Of a stretch of DNA of 64,000 nt, positions 41,468 to 56,832 are shown one piece after another. The position numbers were made by a program, and so were the translations under genes. This DNA comes from Melieria omissa (Eukaryota; Arthropoda; Insecta; Diptera; Ulidiidae): the NCBI GenBank assembly GCA_963971225.1, contig CAXARI010000090.1, positions 79,001 through 143,000 on the forward strand. The letters run 5' to 3'. The number at the start of each line of letters is the position of its first letter. The stretch's first letter is position 1. The notes beneath the pieces were generated by a model. That model ran no database searches and had not been told where the DNA came from. It saw only the letters and a program-made list of their open reading frames with translations.

Positions 41468-43827
41468 TAAATAATAAGGCATAATATTATTAAAATCCGT
41501 TAACGGGTCGAGATTTAACAGCCATAATTTCGATCATGCTGCCGGTGGGATATTTTTTTATTTACCAAATTATTGAAAGGTGGTCACTCTGGCTTAATTT
41601 TGACGCCATTTTGATTAAAGTGATTGTGCGTACTTAGGTTCCACAAGCATTTGATTGGTTATATAGATCAGAGGTGCATTCTTTCAATCAGTCGTTGTTG
41701 TGACAGCAACGAAGCAACACGTGTGGGGGCTGCGCGGATTTTTGTTTTGTTTCCTCAAGAAATTCTATGTATGAAAAAAAATTAGATGCTTTTGTTGTTG
41801 TAGTTTTTGTTTTGGCGATTGGTTGGCCTTTCGGCAATGACAAATGGGAACATTATATTTTCTTCACTTATAATTTTAAGGGTCAAGCGAAATGCACAAT
41901 GTGCTTTCAACTAATTCAATTAATTAAATAATTTGTTTGCATTTTTTTGGGCAACTTTAAATGTATTGGTTTTTGCTTTTCCATAAGAAGACTTTGGGCA
42001 CCCCTGATATAGATGTATCATGTGGTCGATATCACTTTTCCACAACGAAATTCTCCTGCATTATTTGAGATAGCGAGAAGATTGACCCCATTTATGAAAG
42101 CTGAAAACTCCAGCTAGGTTTTAAGGTTATTATTTTTTCTATAAACCTAGAATCATCATATTTTACAAGCATTTTATCGATTTTGCAGTAGGCAGCCATT
42201 TAATGTCACTCTTGCGCATCGATCTGTTCATGATTGCCTAATAGTAATCAAATTATTGATTTAATTTGATAAAGCTGCAATCTCTAGCTACATTTTAAGG
42301 GGTTTTTTTTTAACGTAACCCATACCGTTTGGAATCTATAAGCACTTTAGTGGTGAGTGTGTATTTTGTAATAGGCAGTTTTTCAATGTTATCCTTGCGC
42401 ATCGATATGCTCATTATTCCTGAAGGATAATGAAAAGTTAGGGACCAATATAGAAAGCAGAAGACTCTGGCTAAATTTTAAGGGGTCAATTATTAATATG
42501 CACTTATGCATTTGGTGTTGACAAGCATTTTAGTGGTTGCACCCAAGTAGCAATTTTTTCAAAGTCACCGTTCCAAATCGATTTGCTTTCGAACCTTGGG
42601 GTATAGAAGGATGATTGATACCATTATAGAAAGCATACGAGTCTAGCTAAATAATAAGGCATAATATTATTAAAATCCGTTAACGGGTCGAGATTTAACA
42701 GCCATAATTTCGATCATGCTGCCGGTGGGATATTTTTTTATTTACCAAATTATTGAAAGGTGGTCACTCTGGCTTAATTTTGACGCCATTTTGATTAAAG
42801 TGATTGTGCGTACTTAGGTTCCACAAGCATTTGATTGGTTATATAGATCAGAGGTGCATTCTTTCAATCAGTCGTTGTTGTGACAGCAACGAAGCAACAC
42901 GTGTGGGGGCTGCGCGGATTTTTGTTTTGTTTCCTCAAGAAATTCTATGTATGAAAAAAAATTAGATGCTTTTGTTGTTGTAGTTTTTGTTTTGGCGATT
43001 GGTTGGCCTTTCGGCAATGACAAATGGGAACATTATATTTTCTTCACTTATAATTTTAAGGGTCAAGCGAAATGCACAATGTGCTTTCAACTAATTCAAT
43101 TAATTAAATAATTTGTTTGCATTTTTTTGGGCAACTTTAAATGTATTGGTTTTTGCTTTTCCATAAGAAGACTTTGGGCACCCCTGATATAGATGTATCA
43201 TGTGGTCGATATCACTTTTCCACAACGAAATTCTCCTGCATTATTTGAGATAGCGAGAAGATTGACCCCATTTATGAAAGCTGAAAACTCCAGCTAGGTT
43301 TTAAGGTTATTATTTTTTCTATAAACCTAGAATCATCATATTTTACAAGCATTTTATCGATTTTGCAGTAGGCAGCCATTTAATGTCACTCTTGCGCATC
43401 GATCTGTTCATGATTGCCTAATAGTAATCAAATTATTGATTTAATTTGATAAAGCTGCAATCTCTAGCTACATTTTAAGGGGTTTTTTTTTAACGTAACC
43501 CATACCGTTTGGAATCTATAAGCACTTTAGTGGTGAGTGTGTATTTTGTAATAGGCAGTTTTTCAATGTTATCCTTGCGCATCGATATGCTCATTATTCC
43601 TGAAGGATAATGAAAAGTTAGGGACCAATATAGAAAGCAGAAGACTCTGGCTAAATTTTAAGGGGTCAATTATTAATATGCACTTATGCATTTGGTGTTG
43701 ACAAGCATTTTAGTGGTTGCACCCAAGTAGCAATTTTTTCAAAGTCACCGTTCCAAATCGATTTGCTTTCGAACCTTGGGGTATAGAAGGATGATTGATA
43801 CCATTATAGAAAGCATACGAGTCTAGC
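41468..43827 (+). repeat. Apparently identical tandem pair, units 36-37
   Basis: Two adjacent 1,180-bp monomers (41468-42647 and 42648-43827) share ATTTTCTTCACTT and GGTTTTTTTTTAACG, which I see in no other unit. They also share GCAGAAGACTC, TTTTAAGGG and GCTGAAAAC. I found no difference between them by eye. This is the mark of a very recent single-monomer duplication, or possibly of an assembly artefact. Confidence 0.9.
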
Positions 43828-46800
43828 TAAATAATAAGGCATAATATTATTAAAATCCGTTAACGGGTCGAGATTTAACAGCCATAATTTCGATCATGCT
43901 GCCGGTGGGATATTTTTTTATTTACCAAATTATTGAAAGGTGGTCACTCTGGCATAATTTTGACGCCATTTTGATTAAAGTGATTGTGCGTACTTAGGTT
44001 CCACAAGCATTTGATTGGTTATATAGATCAGAGGTGCATTCTTTCAATCAGTCGTTGTTGTGACAGCAACGAAGCAACACGTGTGGGGGCTGCGCGGATT
44101 TTTGTTTTGTTTCCTCAAGAAATTCTATGTATGAAAAAAAATTAGATGCTTTTGTTGTTGTAGTTTTTGTTTTGGCGATTGGTTGGCCTTTCGGCAATGA
44201 CAAATGGGAACATTATATTTTTTTCACTTATAATTTGAAGGGTCAAGCGAAATGCACAATGTGCTTTCAACTAATTCAATTAATTAAATAATTTGTTTGC
44301 ATATTTTTGGGCAACTTTAAATGTATTGGTTTTTGCTTTTCCATAAGAAGACTTTGGGCACCCCTGATATAGATGTATCATGTGGTCGATATCACTTTTC
44401 CACAACGAAATTCTCCTGCATTATTTGAGATAGCGAGAAGATTGACCCCATTTATGAAAGCTCAAAACTCCAGCTAGGTTTTAAGGTTATTATTTTTTCT
44501 ATAAACCTAGAATCATCATATTTTACAAGCATTTTATCGATTTTGCAGTAGGCAGCCATTTAATGTCACTCTTGCGCATCGATCTGTTCATGATTGCCTA
44601 ATAGTAATCAAATTATTGATTTAATTTGATAAAGCTGCAATCTCTAGCTACATTTTAAGGGGTTTTTTATTAACGTAACCCATACCGTTTGGTTCCATAA
44701 GCACTTTAGTGGTGAGTGTGTATTTTGTAATAGGCAGTTTTCAATGTTATCCTTGCGCATCGATATGCTCATTATTCCTGAAGGATAATGAAAAGTTAGG
44801 GACCAATATAGAAAGCATAAGACTCTGGCTAAATTTTAAGGGGTCAATTATTAATATGCACTTATGCATTTGGTGTTGACAAGCATTTTAGTGGTTGCAC
44901 CCAAGTAGCAATTTTTTCAAAGTCACCGTTCCAAATCGATTTGCTTTCGAACCTTGGGGTATAGAAGGATGATTGATACCATTATAGAAAGCATACGAGT
45001 CTAGCTAAATAATAAGGCATAATATTATTAAAATCCGTTAACGGGTCGAGATTTAACAGCCATAATTTCGATCATGCTGCCGGTGGGATATTTTTTTATT
45101 TACCAAATTATTGAAAGGTGGTCACTCTGGCTTAATTTTGACGCCATTTTGATTAAAGTGATTGTGCGTACTTAGGTTCCACAAGCATTTGATTGGTTAT
45201 ATAGATCAGAGGTGCATTCTTTCAATCAGTCGTTGTTGTGACAGCAACGAAGCAACACGTGTGGGGGCTGCGCGGATTTTTGTTTTGTTTCCTCAAGAAA
45301 TTCTATGTATGAAAAAAAATTAGATGCTTTTGTTGTTGTAGTTTTTGTTTTGGCGATTGGTTGGCCTTTCGGCAATGACAAATGGGAACATTATATTTTT
45401 TTCACTTATAATTTTAAGGGTCAAGCGAAATGCACAATGTGCTTTCAACTAATTCAATTAATTAAATAATTTGTTTGCATTTTTTTGGGCAACTTTAAAT
45501 GTATTGGTTTTTGCTTTTCCATAAGAAGACTTTGGGCACCCCTGATATAGATGTATCATGTGGTCGATATCACTTTTCCACAACGAAATTCTCCTGCATT
45601 ATTTGAGATAGCGAGAAGATTGACCCCATTTATGAAAGCTCAAAACTCCAGCTAGGTTTTAAGGTTATTATTTTTTCTATAAACCTAGAATCATCATATT
45701 TTACAAGCATTTTATCGATTTTGCAGTAGGCAGCCATTTAATGTCACTCTTGCGCATCGATCTGTTCATGATTGCCTAATAGTAATCAAATTATTGATTT
45801 AATTTGATAAAGCTGCAATCTCTAGCTACATTTTAAGGGGTTTTTTATTAACGTAACCCATACCGTTTGGAATCTATAAGCACTTTAGTGGTGAGTGTGT
45901 ATTTTGTAATAGGCAGTTTTTCAATGTTATCCTTGCGCATCGATATGCTCATTATTCCTGAAGGATAATGAAAAGTTAGGGACCAATATAGAAAGCAGAA
46001 GACTCTGGCTAAATTTTAAGGGGTCAATTATTAATATGCACTTATGCATTTGGTGTTGACAAGCATTTTAGTGGTTGCACCCAAGTAGCAATTTTTTCAA
46101 AGTCACCGTTCCAAATCGATTTGCTTTCGAACCTTGGGGTATAGAAGGATGATTGATACCATTATAGAAAGCATACGAGTCTAGCTAAATAATAAGGCAT
46201 AATATTATTAAAATCCGTTAACGGGTCGAGATTTAACAGCTATAATTTCGATCATGCTGCCGGTGGGATATTTTTTTATTTACAAAATTATTGAAAGGTG
46301 GTCACTCTGGCTTAATTTTGTCGCCATTTTGATTAAAGTGATTGTGCGTACTTAGGTTCCACAAGCATTTGATTGGTTATATAGATCAGAGGTGCATTCT
46401 TTCAATCAGTCGTTGTTGTGACAGCAACGAAGCAACACGTGTGGGGGCTGCGCGGATTTTTGTTTTGTTTCCTCAAGAAATTCTATGTATGAAAAAAAAT
46501 TAGATGCTTTTGTTGTTGTAGTTTTTGTTTTGGCGATTGGTTGGCCTTTCGGCAATGACAAATGGGAACATTATATTTTTTTCACTTATAATTTGAAGGG
46601 TCAAGCGAAATGCACAATGTGCTTTCAACTAATTCAATTAATTAAATAATTTGTTTGCATTTTTTTGGGCAACTTTAAATGTATTGGTTTTTGCTTTTCC
46701 ATAAGAAGACTTTGGGCACCCCTGATATAGATGTATCATGTGGTCGATATCACTTTTCCACAACGAAATTCTCCTGCATTATTTGAGATAGCGAGAAGAT

Positions 46801-49800
46801 TGACCCCATTTATGAAAGCTCAAAACTCCAGCTAGGTTTTAAGGTTATTATTTTTTCTATAAACCTAGAATCATCATATTTTACAAGCATTTTATCGATT
46901 TTGCAGTAGGCAGCCATTTAATGTCACTCTTGCGCATCGATCTGTTCATGATTGCCTAATAGTAATCAAATTATTGATTTAATTTGATAAAGCTGCAATC
47001 TCTAGCTACATTTTAAGGGGTTTTTTATTAACGTAACCCATACCGTTTGGAATCTATAAGCACTTTAGTGGTGAGTGTGTATTTTGTAATAGGCAGTTTT
47101 TCAATGTTATCCTTGCGCATCGATATGCTCATTATTCCTGAAGGATAATGAAAAGTTAGGGACCAATATAGAAAGCATAAGACTCTGGCTAAATTTTAAG
47201 GGGTCAATTATTAATATGCACTTATGCATTTGGTGTTGACAAGCATTTTAGTGGTTGCACCCAAGTAGCAATTTTTTCAAAGTCACCGTTCCAAATCGAT
47301 TTGCTTTCGAACCTTGGGGTATAGAAGGATGATTGATACCATTATAGAAAGCATACGAGTCTAGCTAAATAATAAGGCATAATATTATTAAAATCCGTTA
47401 ACGGGTCGAGATTTAACAGCCATAATTTCGATCATGCTGCCGGTGGGATATTTTTTTATTTACCAAATTATTGAAAGGTGGTCACTCTGGCTTAATTTTG
47501 ACGCCATTTTGATTAAAGTGATTGTGCGTACTTAGGTTCCACAAGCATTTGATTGGTTATATAGATCAGAGGTGCATTCTTTCAATCAGTCGTTGTTGTG
47601 ACAGCAACGAAGCAACACGTGTGGGGGCTGCGCGGATTTTTGTTTTGTTTCCTCAAGAAATTCTATGTATGAAAAAAAATTAGATGCTTTTGTTGTTGTA
47701 GTTTTTGTTTTGGCGATTGGTTGGCCTTTCGGCAATGACAAATGGGAACATTATATTTTTTTCACTTATAATTTGAAGGGTCAAGCGAAATGCACAATGT
47801 GCTTTCAACTAATTCAATTAATTAAATAATTTGTTTGCATTTTTTTGGGCAACTTTAAATGTATTGGTTTTTGCTTTTCCATAAGAAGACTTTGGGCACC
47901 CCTGATATAGATGTATCATGTGGTCGATATCACTTTTCCACAACGAAATTCTCCTGCATTATTTGAGATAGCGAGAAGATTGACCCCATTTATGAAAGCT
48001 CAAAACTCCAGCTAGGTTTTAAGGTTATTATTTTTTCTATAAACCTAGAATCATCATATTTTACAAGCATTTTATCGATTTTGCAGTAGGCAGCCATTTA
48101 ATGTCACTCTTGCGCATCGATCTGTTCATGATTGCCTAATAGTAATCAAATTATTGATTTAATTTAATAAAGCTGCAATCTCTAGCTACATTTTAAGGGG
48201 TTTTTTATTAACGTAACCCATACCGTTTGGAATCTATAAGCACTTTAGTGGTGAGTGTGTATTTTGTAATAGGCAGTTTTTCAATGTTATCCTTGCGCAT
48301 CGATATGCTCATTATTCCTGAAGGATAATGAAAAGTTAGGGACCAATATAGAAAGCATAAGACTCTGGCTAAATTTTAAGGGGTCAATTATTAATATGCA
48401 CTTATGCATTTGGTGTTGACAAGCATTTTAGTGGTTTCACCCAAGTAGCAATTTTTTCAAAGTCACCGTTCCAAATCGATTTGCTTTCGAACCTTGGGGT
48501 ATAGAAGGATGATTGATACCATTATAGAAAGCATACGAGTCTAGCTAAATAATAAGGCATAATATTATTAAAATCCGTTAACGGGTCGAGATTTAACAGC
48601 CATAATTTCGATCATGCTGCCGGTGGGATATTTTTTTATTTACCAAATTATTGAAAGGTGGTCACTCTGGCTTAATTTTGACGCCATTTTGATTAAAGTG
48701 ATTGTGCGTACTTAGGTTCCACAAGCATTTGATTGGTTATATAGATCAGAGGTGCATTCTTTCAATCAGTCGTTGTTGTGACAGCAACGAAGCAACACGT
48801 GTGGGGGCTGCGCGGATTTTTGTTTTGTTTCCTCAAGAAATTCTATGTATGAAAAAAAATTAGATGCTTTTGTTGTTGTAGTTTTTGTTTTGGCGATTGG
48901 TTGGCCTTTCGGCAATGACAAATGGGAACATTATATTTTTTTCACTTATAATTTTAAGGGTCAAGCGAAATGCACAATGTGCTTTCAACTAATTCAATTA
49001 ATTAAATAATTTGTTTGCATTTTTTTGGGCAACTTTAAATGTATTGGTTTTTGCTTTTCCATAAGAAGACTTTGGGCACCCCTGATATAGATGTATCATG
49101 TGGTCGATATCACTTTTCCACAACGAAATTCTCCTGCATTATTTGAGATAGCGAGAAGATTGACCCCATTTATGAAAGCTCAAAACTCCAGCTAGGTTTT
49201 AAGGTTATTATTTTTTCTATAAACCTAGAATCATCATATTTTACAAGCATTTTATCGATTTTGCAGTAGGCAGCCATTTAATGTCACTCTTGCGCATCGA
49301 TCTGTTCATGATTGCCTAATAGTAATCAAATTATTGATTTAATTTGATAAAGCTGCAATCTCTAGCTACATTTTAAGGGGTTTTTTATTAACGTAACCCA
49401 TACCGTTTGGAATCTATAAGCACTTTAGTGGTGAGTGTGTATTTTGTAATAGGCAGTTTTTCAATGTTATCCTTGCGCATCGATATGCTCATTATTCCTG
49501 AAGGATAATGAAAAGTTAGGGACCAATATAGAAAGCATAAGACTCTGGCTAAATTTTAAGGGGTCAATTATTAATATGCACTTATGCATTTGGTGTTGAC
49601 AAGCATTTTAGTGGTTGCACCCAAGTAGCAATTTTTTCAAAGTCACCGTTCCAAATCGATTTGCTTTCGAACCTTGGGGTATAGAAGGATGATTGATACC
49701 ATTATAGAAAGCATACGAGTCTAGCTAAATAATAAGGCATAATATTATTAAAATCCGTTAACGGGTCGAGATTTAACAGCCATAATTTCGATCATGCTGC

Positions 49801-52082
49801 CGGTGGGATATTTTTTTATTTACAAAATTATTGAAAGGTTAATCTGGCATAATTTTGACGCCATTTTGATTAAAGTGATTGTGCGTACTTAGGTTCCACA
49901 AGCATTTGATTGGTTATATAGATCAGAGGTGCATTCTTTCAATCAGTCGTTGTTGTGACAGCAACGAAGCAACACGTGTGGGGGCTGCGCGGATTTTTGT
50001 TTTGTTTCCTCAAGAAATTCTATGTATGAAAAAAAATTAGATGCTTTTGTTGTTGTAGTTTTTGTTTTGGCGATTGGTTGGCCTTTCGGCAATGACAAAT
50101 GGGAACATTATATTTTTTTCACTTATAATTTGAAGGGTCAAGCGAAATGCACAATGTGCTTTCAACTAATTCAATTAATTAAATAATTTTTTTGCATATT
50201 TTTGGGCAACTTTAAATGTATTGGTTTTTGCTTTTCCATAAGAAGACTTTGGGCACCCCTGATATAGATGTATCATGTGGTCGATATCACTTTTCCACAA
50301 CGAAATTCTCCTGCATTATTTGAGATAGCGAGAAGATTGACCCCATTTATGAAAGCTGAAAACTCCAGCTAGGTTTTAAGGTTATTATTTTTTCTATAAA
50401 CCTAGAATCATCATATTTTACAAGCATTTTATCGATTTTGCAGTAGGCAGCCATTTAATGTCACTCTTGCGCATCGATCTGTTCATGATTGCCTAATAGT
50501 AATCAAATTATTGATTTAATTTAATAAAGCTGCAATCTCTAGCTACATTTTAAGGGGTTTTTTATTAACGTAACCCATACCGTTTGGAATCTATAAGCAC
50601 TTTAGTGGTGAGTGTGTATTTTGTAATAGGCAGTTTTTCAATGTTATCCTTGCGCATCGATATGCTCATTATTCCTGAAGGATAATGAAAAGTTAGGGAC
50701 CAATATAGAAAGCATAAGACTCTGGCTAAATTTTAAGGGGTCAATTATTAATATGCACTTATGCATTTGGTGTTGACAGGCATTTTAGTGGTTGCACCCA
50801 AGTAGCAATTTTTTCAAAGTCACCGTTCCAAATCGATTTGCTTTCGAACCTTGGGGTATAGAAGGATGATTGATACCATTATAGAAAGCATACGAGTCTA
50901 GCTAAATAATAAGGCATAATATTATTAAAATCCGTTAACGGGTCGAGATTTAACAGCCATAATTTCGATCATGCTGCCGGTGGGATATTTTTTTATTTAC
51001 CAAATTATTGAAAGGTGGTCACTCTGGCTTAATTTTGACGCCATTTTGATTAAAGTGATTGTGCGTACTTAGGTTCCACAAGCATTTGATTGGTTATATA
51101 GATCAGAGGTGCATTCTTTCAATCAGTCGTTGTTGTGACAGCAACGAAGCAACACGTGTGGGGGCTGCGCGGATTTTTGTTTTGTTTCCTCAAGAAATTC
51201 TATGTATGAAAAAAAATTAGATGCTTTTGTTGTTGTAGTTTTTGTTTTGGCGATTGGTTGGCCTTTCGGCAATGACAAATGGGAACATTATATTTTTTTC
51301 ACTTATAATTTGAAGGGTCAAGCGAAATGCACAATGTGCTTTCAACTAATTCAATTAATTAAATAATTTGTTTGCATATTTTTGGGCAACTTTAAATGTA
51401 TTGGTTTTTGCTTTTCCATAAGAAGACTTTGGGCACCCCTGATATAGATGTATCATGTGGTCGATATCACTTTTCCACAACGAAATTCTCCTGCATTATT
51501 TGAGATAGCGAGAAGATTGACCCCATTTATGAAAGCTCAAAACTCCAGCTAGGTTTTAAGGTTATTATTTTTTCTATAAACCTAGAATCATCATATTTTA
51601 CAAGCATTTTATCGATTTTGCAGTAGGCAGCCATTTAATGTCACTCTTGCGCATCGATCTGTTCATGATTGCCTAATAGTAATCAAATTATTGATTTAAT
51701 TTGATAAAGCTGCAATCTCTAGCTACATTTTAAGGGGTTTTTTATTAACGTAACCCATACCGTTTGGAATCTATAGGCACTTTAGTGGTGAGTGTGTATT
51801 TTGTAATAGGCAGTTTTTCAATGTTATCCTTGCGCATCGATATGCTCATTATTCCTGAAGGATAATGAAAAGTTAGGGACCAATATAGAAAGCATAAGAC
51901 TCTGGCTAAATTTTAAGGGGTCAATTATTAATATGCACTTATGCATTTGGTGTTGACAAGCATTTTAGTGGTTGCACCCAAGTAGCAATTTTTTCAAAGT
52001 CACCGTTCCAAATCGATTTGCTTTCGAACCTTGGGGTATAGAAGGATGATTGATACCATTATAGAAAGCATACGAGTCTAGC
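43828..52082 (+). repeat. Satellite units 38-44, mixed variants
   Basis: These are seven short-form monomers without a clear higher-order period. Unit 38 is 1,178 bp (GGTTCCATAAG and a shortened T run near 44738). Unit 40 joins CAGCTATAAT, ACAAAATT and TTTTGTCGCC with the short form. Units 41 and 43 share TTTAATAAAGC. Units 38, 43 and 44 share GCATATTTTTGGG. Unit 43 is 1,177 bp, with AGGTTAATCTGGC in place of AGGTGGTCACTCTGGC. Shared markers scattered over non-adjacent units point to conversion or older duplications. No gene is present. Confidence 0.88.
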
Positions 52083-55000
52083 TAAATAATAAGGCATAAT
52101 ATTATTAAAATCCGTTAACGGGTCGAGATTTAACAGCCATAATTTCGATCATGCTGCCGGTGGGATATTTTTTTATTTACCAAATTATTGAAAGGTGGTC
52201 ACTCTGGCTTAATTTTGACGCCATTTTGATTAAAGTGATTGTGCGTACTTAGGTTCCACAAGCATTTGATTGGTTATATAGATCAGAGGTGCATTCTTTC
52301 AATCAGTCGTTGTTGTGACAGCAACGAAGCAACACGTGTGGGGGCTGCGCGGATTTTTGTTTTGTTTCCTCAAGAAATTCTATGTATGAAAAAAAATTAG
52401 ATGCTTTTGTTGTTGTAGTTTTTGTTTTGGCGATTGGTTGGCCTTTCGGCAATGACAAATGGGAACATTATATTTTTTTCACTTATAATTTTAAGGGTCA
52501 AGCGAAATGCACAATGTGCTTTCAACTAATTCAATTAATTATTTAATTATTTATTATTATTTAATTTGTTTGCATTTTTTTGGGCAACTTTAAATGTATT
52601 GGTTTTTGCTTTTCCATAAGAAGACTTTGGGCACCCCTGATATAGATGTATCATGTGGTCGATATCACTTTTCCACAACGAAATTCTCCTGCATTATTTG
52701 AGATAGCGAGAAGATTGACCCCATTTATGAAAGCTCAAAACTCCAGCTAGGTTTTAAGGTTATTATTTTTTCTATAAACCTAGAATCATCATATTTTACA
52801 AGCATTTTATCGATTTTGCAGTAGGCAGCCATTTAATGTCACTCTTGCGCATCGATCTGTTCATGATTGCCTAATAGTAATCAAATTATTGATTTAATTT
52901 GATAAAGCTGCAATCTCTAGCTACATTTTAAGGGGTTTTTTATTAACGTAACCCATACCGTTTGGAATCTATAAGCACTTTAGTGGTGAGTGTGTATTTT
53001 GTAATAGGCAGTTTTTCAATGTTATCCTTGCGCATCGATATGCTCATTATTCCTGAAGGATAATGAAAAGTTAGGGACCAATATAGAAAGCAGAAGACTC
53101 TGGCTAAATTTTAAGGGGTCAATTATTAATATGCACTTATGCATTTGGTGTTGACAAGCATTTTAGTGGTTGCACCCAAGTAGCAATTTTTTCAAAGTCA
53201 CCGTTCCAAATCGATTTGCTTTCGAACCTTGGGGTATAGAAGGATGATTGATACCATTATAGAAAGCATACGAGTCTAGCTAAATAATAAGGCATAATAT
53301 TATTAAAATCCGTTAACGGGTCGAGATTTAACAGCCATAATTTCGATCATGCTGCCGGTGGGATATTTTTTTATTTACCAAATTATTGAAAGGTGGTCAC
53401 TCTGGCATAATTTTGACGCCATTTTGATTAAAGTGATTGTGCGTACTTAGGTTCCACAAGCATTTGATTGGTTATATAGATCAGAGGTGCATTCTTTCAA
53501 TCAGTCGTTGTTGTGACAGCAACGAAGCAACACGTGTGGGGGCTGCGCGGATTTTTGTTTTGTTTCCTCAAGAAATTCTATGTATGAAAAAAAATTAGAT
53601 GCTTTTGTTGTTGTAGTTTTTGTTTTGGCGATTGGTTGGCCTTTCGGCAATGACAAATGGGAACATTATATTTTTTTCACTTATAATTTGAAGGGTCAAG
53701 CGAAATGCACAATGTGCTTTCAACTAATTCAATTAATTAAATAATTTGTTTGCATTTTTTTGGGCAACTTTAAATGTATTGGTTTTTGCTTTTCCATAAG
53801 AAGACTTTGGGCACCCCTGATATAGATGTATCATGTGGTCGATATCACTTTTCCACAACGAAATTCTCCTGCATTATTTGAGATAGCGAGAAGATTGACC
53901 CCATTTATGAAAGCTGAAAACTCCAGCTAGGTTTTAAGGTTATTATTTTTTCTATAAACCTAGAATCATCATATTTTACAAGCATTTTATCGATTTTGCA
54001 GTAGGCAGCCATTTAATGTCACTCTTGCGCATCGATCTGTTCATGATTGCCTAATAGTAATCAAATTATTGATTTAATTTGATAAAACTGCAATCTCTAG
54101 CTACATTTTAAGGGGTTTTTTATTAACGTAACCTATACCGTTTGGAATCTATAAGCACTTTAGTGGTGAGTGTGTATTTTGTAATAGGCAGTTTTTCAAT
54201 GTTATCCTTGCGCATCGATATGCTCATTATTCCTGAAGGATAATGAAAAGTTAGGGACCAATATAGAAAGCATAAGACTCTGGCTAAATTTTAAGGGGTC
54301 AATTATTAATATGCACTTATGCATTTGGTGTTGACAAGCATTTTAGTGGTTGCACCCAAGTAGCAATTTTTTCAAAGTCACCGTTCCAAATCGATTTGCT
54401 TTCGAACCTTGGGGTATAGAAGGATGATTGATACCATTATAGAAAGCATACGAGTCTAGCTAAATAATAAGGCATAATATTATTAAAATCCGTTAACGGG
54501 TCGAGATTTAACAGCCATAATTTCGATCATGCTGCCGGTGGGATATTTTTTTATTTACCAAATTATTGAAAGGTGGTCACTCTGGCTTAATTTTGACGCC
54601 ATTTTGATTAAAGTGATTGTGCGTACTTAGGTTCCACAAGCATTTGATTGGTTATATAGATCAGAGGTGCATTCTTTCAATCAGTCGTTGTTGTGACAGC
54701 AACGAAGCAACACGTGTGGGGGCTGCGCGGATTTTTGTTTTGTTTCCTCAAGAAATTCTATGTATGAAAAAAAATTAGATGCTTTTGTTGTTTTTGTTTT
54801 GGCGATTGGTTGGCCTTTCGGCAATGACAAATGGGAACATTATATTTTTTTCACTTATAATTTTAAGGGTCAAGCGAAATGCACAATGTGCTTTCAACTA
54901 ATTCAATTAATTAAATAATTTGTTTGCATTTTTTTGGGCAACTTTAAATGTATTGGTTTTTGCTTTTCCATAAGAAGACTTTGGGCACCCCTGATATAGA

Positions 55001-56832
55001 TGTATCATGTGGTCGATATCACTTTTCCACAACGAAATTCTCCTGCATTATTTGAGATAGCGAGAAGATTGACCCCATTTATGAAAGCTCAAAACTCCAG
55101 CTAGGTTTTAAGGTTATTATTTTTTCTATAAACCTAGAATCATCATATTTTACAAGCATTTTATCGATTTTGCAGTAGGCAGCCATTTAATGTCACTCTT
55201 GCGCATCGATCTGTTCATGATTGCCTAATAGTAATCAAATTATTGATTTAATTTGATAAAGCTGCAATCTCTAGCTACATTTTAAGGGGTTTTTTATTAA
55301 CGTAACCCATACCGTTTGGAATCTATAAGCACTTTAGTGGTGAGTGTGTATTTTGTAATAGGCAGTTTTTCAATGTTATCCTTGCGCATCGATATGCTCA
55401 TTATTCCTGAAGGATAATGAAAAGTTAGGGACCAATATAGAAAGCATAAGACTCTGGCTAAATTTTAAGGGGTCAATTATTAATATGCACTTATGCATTT
55501 GGTGTTGACAAGCATTTTAGTGGTTGCACCCAAGTAGCAATTTTTTCAAAGTCACCGTTCCAAATCGATTTGCTTTCGAACCTTGGGGTATAGAAGGATG
55601 ATTGATACCATTATAGAAAGCATACGAGTCTAGCTAAATAATAAGGCATAATATTATTAAAATCCGTTAACGGGTCGAGATTTAACAGCTATAATTTCGA
55701 TCATGCTGCCGGTGGGATATTTTTTTATTTACAAAATTATTGAAAGGTGGTCACTCTGGCTTAATTTTGACGCCATTTTGATTAAAGTGATTGTGCGTAC
55801 TTAGGTTCCACAAGCATTTGATTGGTTATATAGATCAGAGGTGCATTCTTTCAATCAGTCGTTGTTGTGACAGCAACGAAGCAACACGTGTGGGGGCTGC
55901 GCGGATTTTTGTTTTGTTTCCTCAAGAAATTCTATGTATGAAAAAAATTTAGATGCTTTTGTTGTTGTAGTTTTTGTTTTGGCGATTGGTTGGCCTTTCG
56001 GCAATGACAAATGGGAACATTATATTTTTTTCACTTATAATTTTAAGGGTCAAGCGAAATGCACAATGTGCTTTCAACTAATTCAATTAATTATTTAATT
56101 ATTTATTATTATTTAATTTGTTTGCATTTTTTTGGGCAACTTTAAATGTATTGGTTTTTGCTTTTCCATAAGAAGACTTTGGGCACCCCTGATATAGATG
56201 TATCATGTGGTCGATATCACTTTTCCACAACGAAATTCTCCTGCATTATTTGAGATAGCGAGAAGATTGACCCCATTTATGAAAGCTCAAAACTCCAGCT
56301 AGGTTTTAAGGTTATTATTTTTTCTATAAACCTAGAATCATCATATTTTACAAGCATTTTATCGATTTTGCAGTAGGCAGCCATTTAATGTCACTCTTGC
56401 GCATCGATCTGTTCATGATTGCCTAATAGTAATCAAATTATTGATTTAATTTGATAAAGCTGCAATCTCTAGCTACATTTTAAGGGGTTTTTTATTAACG
56501 TAACCCATACCGTTTGGAATCTATAAGCACTTTAGTGGTGAGTGTGTATTTTGTAATAGGCAGTTTTTCAATGTTATCCTTGCGCATCGATATGCTCATT
56601 ATTCCTGAAGGATAATGAAAAGTTAGGGACCAATATAGAAAGCAGAAGACTCTGGCTAAATTTTAAGGGGTCAATTATTAATATGCACTTATGCATTTGG
56701 TGTTGACAAGCATTTTAGTGGTTGCACCCAAGTAGCAATTTTTTCAAAGTCACCGTTCCAAATCGATTTGCTTTCGAACCTTGGGGTATAGAAGGATGAT
56801 TGATACCATTATAGAAAGCATACGAGTCTAGC
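52083..56832 (+). repeat. Four-monomer higher-order repeat B, copy 1 (units 45-48)
   Basis: This 4,750-bp block has unit lengths 1,198, 1,180, 1,174 and 1,198 bp. Its markers are: slot 1 long form with GCAGAAGAC; slot 2 GATAAAACTGC and AACCTATACC; slot 3 a 6-bp deletion in the spacer (GTTGTTTTTGTTTTGG); slot 4 GAAAAAAATTTAGATG with CAGCTATAAT, ACAAAATT, the long form and GCAGAAGAC. All recur in the next block. Confidence 0.93.
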
